This document shows, in pieces, positions 60,201 to 64,000 of a DNA stretch of 64,000 nt. Made by a program: the position numbers and the translations under genes. The DNA is from Maylandia zebra (Eukaryota; Chordata; Actinopteri; Cichliformes; Cichlidae): the NCBI RefSeq assembly GCF_041146795.1, contig NC_135167.1, positions 8,352,954 to 8,416,953 on the forward strand. The letters run 5' to 3'. The notes beneath the pieces are model-generated. The model searched no databases. It was not told the origin of the DNA and worked only from the letters and a program-made list of their open reading frames with translations. How positions within the stretch are numbered: the first letter of the stretch is position 1; each line of letters begins with the position of its first letter.

Positions 60201-62318
60201 TCGGGCAGTTTAGGAACAAAAAGAATGGATTTCCCAGAGTCCACATCAATGGCTCCGTAGCAGTCAGCCTCAGTCACTCCAAAAGCCCAGTGGAAGAAAG
60301 ACTCCTGTACAATCCAAGAATCAGTAACAGGATTAATGAACTAGCTTTGTTCAGATTATTTCATGGGAAATATAAGAGCTTTCCTTTGTCCAGCCAGTTA
60401 GGTCAAGTGACATCAAAAGTAAACCTTCAATATTCTGACTGATTTCTGTTCAAGCAAATAACAGTCTTGAGTTTGTGTTGTAGAAGAATTATATTCAAGA
60501 AAAAAAATGCAGCTAAGTTTTTTCTATGCAGTGTACAGGTTGTCCAAGATATTTGTGGCAGGGTGTGGAGAATATGCAAACAAGAAATGTTGAAACCTGA
60601 CTTTGTCCAGGTCAGGTGTTTGTGCACTCAAATTGAATACACTGATTGTTCAGACAAAATGAACTACAGCTATTGATTATTTTAGAAATTAAGTTTAGAT
60701 TAATTGAGTAATCTGATAAGAATACTTCTGTTTTTATTAATAAGAAATAATAAAGATTCAAAAGCAAAAGAATAATGATGATGCACAGAGATGTGGTGCA
60801 GAATATGTCGTTTGCCATTTGTTTGAAGCCAGCTCACCTCCTGCAACCACTTTTCCGAGAATACGCGCTTCTTTTGCGGTTCGGACTCCTTCTGACATTT
60901 CTTTGGAGGTGGAGGAACACCAAAGTAATTGCTTAAAGGAGCTTCTTCAACATATTTAAGAGTCCTAAACAAATGTCTAACCTCCTCCAGAAAATCTTAT
61001 GTACGCAAACGCGCATTCCAACTTCTTATCTGTTGCTCGTCTTTTATTTTGATAGCCTATGCGCACCTGCAGACCACTTATGTGCACCCCTAGTTATTAA
61101 CTTATGTTAATAATAATAATAATAATAATAATTCAGTGACCAGCCTAACAGCACCAGGTCAGTGGCTCAGAGTTTTATTACATTTTAATTAATATAATTT
61201 ATTGAAATAAATATGGCGTAGTACACCCCATGTCCCCCTTTTAGACTCACCCCTTACTTTCTAAGGCGTCACTTCAATAGAAAGTGGGATGGCTGTAGTC
61301 AGCCTTAAGCAAGCTGCCTGACTAAAAAATAGTGTCAGACTAAGATGCATATTTATGCTTTTAATGTAAAATTATTGTAAAGCTTGGTTGTATATTTGTT
61401 GCTGTGTAAAATTCAACTCAAATTTTTAAAAAACAAGCAGATTTAAAAACAACTCACATTGGCCAACGTGCTGTGAAAAGAAAAATAAATCACAATAAAT
61501 AATGGAATAGATAAGTAATAAGTAAAATACATGTTAATAGGTGCTAAACATGTGCAGTTGTGACTAAACAAGGCATAAGAGCCATACTGAGAAAATACCA
61601 TGATGGGCTTTGCAGTCAAACAGAAGGCTCTTGAAATTAATTCTAAACCTCATTGGGAGTAGAGAGAAGCCGAAACCTGCTGGTGGATGGAAGGAGCTAA
61701 AAAGTCTTCAGATTTGTGCTTGTGGTTTGATGAAGATCTGATGAAGAACGTTTTTATGGCAATCCTGCTGTTTTAGACCTTAAAAACACACTTTAACTCT
61801 TAACACCTGAGTAGACTCTACATTAAACTACGACAGCATCATCTCCCCTACTTTTTGTGGAGAAAACTGGGGGTCGTTTGGGCTTAATGGTGTAATACTT
61901 TTTCTTCACACGCAAACTCCTAAATAGGTTTCTGTTGCAGTTCTGTTTTTTGTGAGAGAAACGTTCATGCTTACACTGATTAAACAAAGCATTGAAGCAA
62001 AGAATTTCCCTCAAGGACTTTTTGTAATCAAGTTAACCAAGGAATCTCTGCAGCTCTAAAATAAAGAGCAAACTCACTGATAGGCTGGGCTCCTTTAACG
62101 AATGAATAAATACACTACCAATACATGTACCAACCTGTCTGAAGAGGACGTCTGTGTCCGTGCAGTACCTCTGCGTCTGTTCTCCTCCCTGCAGCACCAC
62201 TACTGACTTTGGCACCACACCATCTTTGGCTTTCAGCCCCTGGCACAGTCGCCGTCGGTTCTCGGCAAAAAGGGCAGCAGACACCCTCAGGGTGTCATTG
62301 CCCAGCCAGTAGACAGGT
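48294..62318 (-). CDS. pepd: Prolidase (Xaa-Pro dipeptidase), copy A, exons 2-15
   Basis: Prolidase is a cytosolic, metal-dependent enzyme that cleaves dipeptides with C-terminal proline or hydroxyproline, important in collagen turnover. Fourteen exons splice in consistent phase into about 484 codons plus a split first codon; the family is about 493 residues, so only some 8 N-terminal residues (exon 1) are missing. Exons 2-8 hold the N-terminal creatinase-like domain ([30 protein letters not shown]). Exons 9-15 hold the pita-bread catalytic fold. The five metal ligands are present: Asp in LFDMGG and Asp in SSDITCS (exon 12), His in HGLGH (exon 13), Glu in TVEPG (exon 14) and Glu in RIEDD (exon 15). 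No stops or frameshifts. It is the only intact copy among at least six. Its promoter is outside the window. Confidence 0.95.
48423..50151 (-). other. pepd introns 13 and 14 (copy A)
   Basis: Intron sequence only, apart from exon 14. Bases 49850-50100 are the source of the match to 2263-2520, 8750-9000 and 24030-24270 in copies D, C and B. Confidence 0.6.
49190..49381 (-). CDS. pepd: pepd exon 14 (metal-binding glutamate)
   Basis: 192 bp (64 codons), acceptor CTGTATAG, donor GTTAGT. Encodes [35 protein letters not shown] and LARFRGFGG. The Glu of TVEPG is a metal ligand. Confidence 0.95.
50152..50336 (-). CDS. pepd: pepd exon 13 (metal-binding histidine)
   Basis: 185 bp, acceptor TTTAAAG, donor GTGAGA. 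Encodes [20 protein letters not shown] and on to [20 protein letters not shown]. The second His of HGLGH is the expected metal ligand; the His of DVHDVGG is a conserved active-site residue. Confidence 0.95.
50713..50861 (-). CDS. pepd: pepd exon 12 (two metal-binding aspartates)
   Basis: 149 bp, acceptor CCTGCAG, donor GTTATA. Encodes [20 protein letters not shown] and on to AVMAALRP. The Asp of LFDMGG and the Asp of SSDIT are the two bridging metal ligands of the prolidase fold. Confidence 0.95.
51080..51170 (+). repeat. Fish LINE/SINE 3' tail with ACTT repeats
   Basis: GTAAAGCACTTTGTGATC, GTGCTATATAAATAAAATTT and (ACTT)n in intron 11. A similar tail occurs at 30213-30300. Confidence 0.6.
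51212..51246 (+). repeat. Poly(A) run
   Basis: About 35 A, 20 bases from the exon 11 donor region (on the minus strand a T run). It may be an insertion tail. Confidence 0.85.
51267..51344 (-). CDS. pepd: pepd exon 11
   Basis: 78 bp, acceptor CCACCAG, donor GTGAGT. Encodes [20 protein letters not shown] then ADGDM, including the [10 protein letters not shown] substrate-site segment. Confidence 0.93.
52027..52095 (-). CDS. pepd: pepd exon 10
   Basis: 69 bp, acceptor TTTGCAG, donor GTGAGC. Encodes [20 protein letters not shown] then CG; the final split codon gives Thr instead of the usual Ser. Confidence 0.9.
52948..52994 (-). CDS. pepd: pepd exon 9
   Basis: 47 bp, acceptor TTGCATAG, encodes [15 protein letters not shown]. 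The donor GTCGAG is weak (G at +4, C at +3) and is followed by a long T run, but the frame fits both neighbours. Too short to stand out as an open frame. Confidence 0.87.
52996..54303 (-). other. pepd intron 8 (copy A)
   Basis: No gene or clear repeat seen; AT-rich unique-looking sequence. Confidence 0.5.
54304..54379 (-). CDS. pepd: pepd exon 8
   Basis: 76 bp, acceptor TTTGCAG, donor GTAAGT. Encodes [20 protein letters not shown] then EAHKM, the linker into the catalytic domain. Confidence 0.94.
54380..55559 (-). other. pepd intron 7 (copy A)
   Basis: Contains the block 55200-55500 shared with copies B (29760-30060) and C (11640-11900). No gene seen otherwise. Confidence 0.55.
55560..55604 (-). 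CDS. pepd: pepd exon 7
   Basis: 45 bp, acceptor GATTAG, donor GTAAGT. Encodes [14 protein letters not shown] between two split codons. Confidence 0.92.
55961..56022 (-). CDS. pepd: pepd exon 6
   Basis: 62 bp, acceptor TCTGCAG, donor GTATGT. Encodes [20 protein letters not shown]. The first codon is CGA; in copies B and C it is TGA. Confidence 0.93.
56364..56411 (-). CDS. pepd: pepd exon 5
   Basis: 48 bp, acceptor CTGTAG, donor GTATGT. Encodes [16 protein letters not shown]. Confidence 0.92.
56412..59444 (-). other. pepd intron 4 (copy A), 3 kb
   Basis: Largely aligns to copy B 34300-37450 minus its transposons. It contains the 119 bp block at 58001-58119 and a second well-kept block at 58720-58980 (matching 36985-37245). 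Open frames here show no known domain. Confidence 0.6.
58001..58119. promoter_or_regulatory. Candidate conserved intronic element (copy A)
   Basis: Identical to 34819-34937 over 119 bp. The minus strand is open here ([17 protein letters not shown] and so on), but there is no splice context, so I favour a non-coding element. Function unknown. Confidence 0.45.
59445..59508 (-). CDS. pepd: pepd exon 4
   Basis: 64 bp, acceptor TTGACAG, donor GTAAGT. Encodes [20 protein letters not shown]. The end (HHTCD) differs from the usual QYVDE-type sequence but stays in frame with exon 5. Confidence 0.92.
60177..60304 (-). CDS. pepd: pepd exon 3
   Basis: 128 bp, acceptor TGTACAG, donor GTGAGT. Encodes [20 protein letters not shown] and on to ATWMG, part of the N-terminal domain. 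It ends in a split codon completed by exon 4. Confidence 0.94.
60305..62134 (-). other. pepd intron 2 (copy A)
   Basis: Holds the transposase-like fragment at 60838-60966 and a short (AAT)n run at 61110-61131. Otherwise AT-rich. Confidence 0.5.
60838..60966 (-). pseudogene. hAT/ZNF862-like N-terminal fragment
   Basis: The minus strand reads [20 protein letters not shown] and [12 protein letters not shown], like the N-terminal part of hAT-derived, ZNF862-like proteins (a basic stretch then a KWL-type motif). It is flanked by a possible acceptor (TTGTTTAG) and a good donor (GAG/GTGAGC), so it may be an exon-like fossil. There are no further exons nearby. Low certainty. Confidence 0.4.
62135..62318 (-). 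CDS. pepd: pepd exon 2
   Basis: 184 bp, acceptor CTTTCAG, donor GTTGGT. Encodes [12 protein letters not shown] to [11 protein letters not shown], the start of the N-terminal domain. It begins with the third base of a split codon, so exon 1 with the start ATG lies upstream (above 62319). Confidence 0.93.
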
Positions 62319-64000
62319 CTGAAAGGACAGGAAGACAAAATATCTCAACGTGGCTCAGGGTGGAGTAGTGGCTGGAGAAAATGATGCATAGTTGGAGTCA
62401 AAATTAGAACTGCCCTGTATCAGCGAGCACAAGACTGCAAACACAATTACTAAACTTACCACACTGTTTGCATCATTCAGCTATTCTCTCATATCCTTAT
62501 ATGTATATAGCAAAAATTTATTGTCATGATTCACACAGTTAATGTTGTACCACTGTGGTAGTACACAGTGGAGTCATATGTCCCAAATCTGTCTATAATT
62601 GCAGTATAAATGATCAATTCTCAATTAATGTTAGGGCAAACCAGCAGCGCTCAGACAGAACATCAAAACCCTGCCTAATACCGTGCCGGCCTCCTTGTGT
62701 CAGCAAAAGTGGTCTGAACCATCAAAACATGGACTTTGCGCCCTACAGATTGTGGTGTTGGAACTTTAATATTGTGGTTGAGTGATGAAGATTTTATCTA
62801 ATAATACATCACAGTCACTATAAAAAAAGATTTACTCCAGAATAAATAGCAGGAGTAGATGACCTGCCGTGTTTTTAGTTCTATTTGGGAGTAATCCTCA
62901 GGATTTGCTCAGTACTATCAAACTTTTAAAGAGAGAGGTGAACGTTTGCCCGAGCTCCCTTCGGGAAGAGTTAAGACATAAGCTACAGACAGATAGACAG
63001 CCTTGTAAGTGATAGGTCTTGGGTATAAATCTTGGTCTCTGGCTGTAGCTTGGCTGATAAGATTAAAAACCCAACATATCTGTACCAAAGGTTAATCTAT
63101 AACTTCCTAGAATTTAATGGCTGATGGCTTTCAGTATCATTCCCGGTTGACTGAGTTTACTGGCTAAAGTGTGTATCTGCAACAAAATAGAGCCACTTCT
63201 ATTATTGAGCAAGGCAGATAAAATCTATGAAACTGGAAGCAAACTATTCCACCCAACAAAAGCTCAGAAATAGGAATAATACCTTGTATAGTACAACTGT
63301 ATCAATAATTTAAGATTAGAAAACCCTAAAATTTCTATTGATGTGCTAGATTACATAATACTGTGAGGTGTCTCATCTGCTTGTTCCACACTCTGAAAAT
63401 TGCCTGGGACACTCTAGCAGAGATAACTTTATATGTGCTGACTGCAGACTTTTTCATGATTACCACAGCAGATTATTTTATTGTTTTATAATGGTTAATA
63501 AGTCAGTCTGGGTTGTTTCACAATTGCAAGAAAATTGACCTTTGCTGAGATCAGCATAATACTACAAGGTGTACAAACTCGGAACAAGAAGACTGAAATG
63601 TAAGAATTAAAATCGTTTTAACCAATTTATAGCCTATAGCCTTGTAGCTAGCTAGTTTTTTTTTTTTTATTCATTAAAAAAACTAAAGTAATTCAAAAGT
63701 TGGTTTTCTATTTTGCTGGAATTCACAGCGTTTCTTATACAGCCCTTGAGGACAACGTTTAATTTACTATATATAGTTACTTTATATCTAACATTCTAAA
63801 GCAATGCACGGTTGAAGTTGCAGACTTGTGCACAACTTTTCAAGGTACACTTGTCCCAGTTCTCCTGTGGCTTTTAGGCTGTCTCTGTGTCTTCCGTTTA
63901 ATCATGTGGCTCCTTGAGCTCAGATAATGTTCCCTTTCTATGTAGTTTTACCCTGAAATATTTAGTAACTTTTTGGATTATTTTCTAATATTGATACTGA
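62319..64000. other. Upstream intron 1 of pepd (copy A)
   Basis: No exon 1 candidate with ATG plus donor is convincing, and there is no GC-rich promoter. Bases 62690-62760 match copy B 39869-39980, and 62770-63290 match copy C 15360-15790. The rest is AT-rich with a T run at 63657-63669. Confidence 0.5.

Noticed and set aside
62940..62975. GCCCGAGCTCCCTTCGGGAA, a short palindrome-like GC patch considered as a pepd promoter
   Set aside because: Isolated, no exon 1 next to it and no GC-rich context.

Overview
The window looks like teleost fish nuclear DNA (probably a percomorph; species not determinable). It is AT-rich, has long introns with GT-AG splicing, and carries typical fish repeats: L2/CR1-like, RTE-like and L1-like LINEs, a DIRS-like element, hAT and piggyBac-like MITEs, and a Tc1 fragment. 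I see no bacterial or viral genes.

Only two real protein genes are visible, and they converge. At the left edge, plus strand, is the last coding exon of a secreted PLAC-domain protein of the ADAMTS/ADAMTSL/papilin type (78-220), followed by its probable 3' UTR. From 62318 down to 48294, minus strand, is a nearly complete gene for prolidase (Xaa-Pro dipeptidase, pepd). Fourteen coding exons, which I number 2-15, have matching phases, and all five metal ligands and the stop codon are present. Only the short first exon and the promoter lie outside the window.

Most of the remaining window is a graveyard of tandem pepd copies in the same orientation. I call the working gene copy A. Copy B (about 22245-40090) keeps traces of exons 2-14 but has in-frame stops, frameshifts and lost splice sites. 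Copy C (about 8449-15790) keeps exons 14-10, 7 and 6 in decayed form. Three shorter copies, D (about 2260-8280), E (about 18070-18620 and 21840-22240) and F (about 40895-44870), share a diverged block running from intron 10 to exons 4/3. D also has exon 13. The order along the DNA is D-C-E-B-F-A, short and long copies alternating, which suggests that a short+long unit was multiplied.

Transposons landed in and between these copies: a 5'-truncated L2-type LINE with an open reading frame nested inside a SINE-like repeat (18708-21816); L2 and RTE-like pieces in copy B; a GC-rich 1.05 kb retro-insert with a 15 bp target duplication (32596-33650); an L1-like insert with a 16 bp target duplication (35433-36467); a TTAA-bounded MITE (39456-39602); a DIRS-like tyrosine-recombinase relic (45010-46190); and a BED-finger hAT element split by a second hAT-like MITE (46513-47612).

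Points of special interest: (1) the alternating pepd array; (2) a 119 bp intronic block that is identical in A and B although the exons have diverged, a candidate conserved regulatory element; (3) four perfect inverted-repeat hairpins in copy B, at least three of them absent from the same places in copy A; (4) a TGA at the first codon of exon 6 in both B and C, which may mean they descend from a copy that was already dead.
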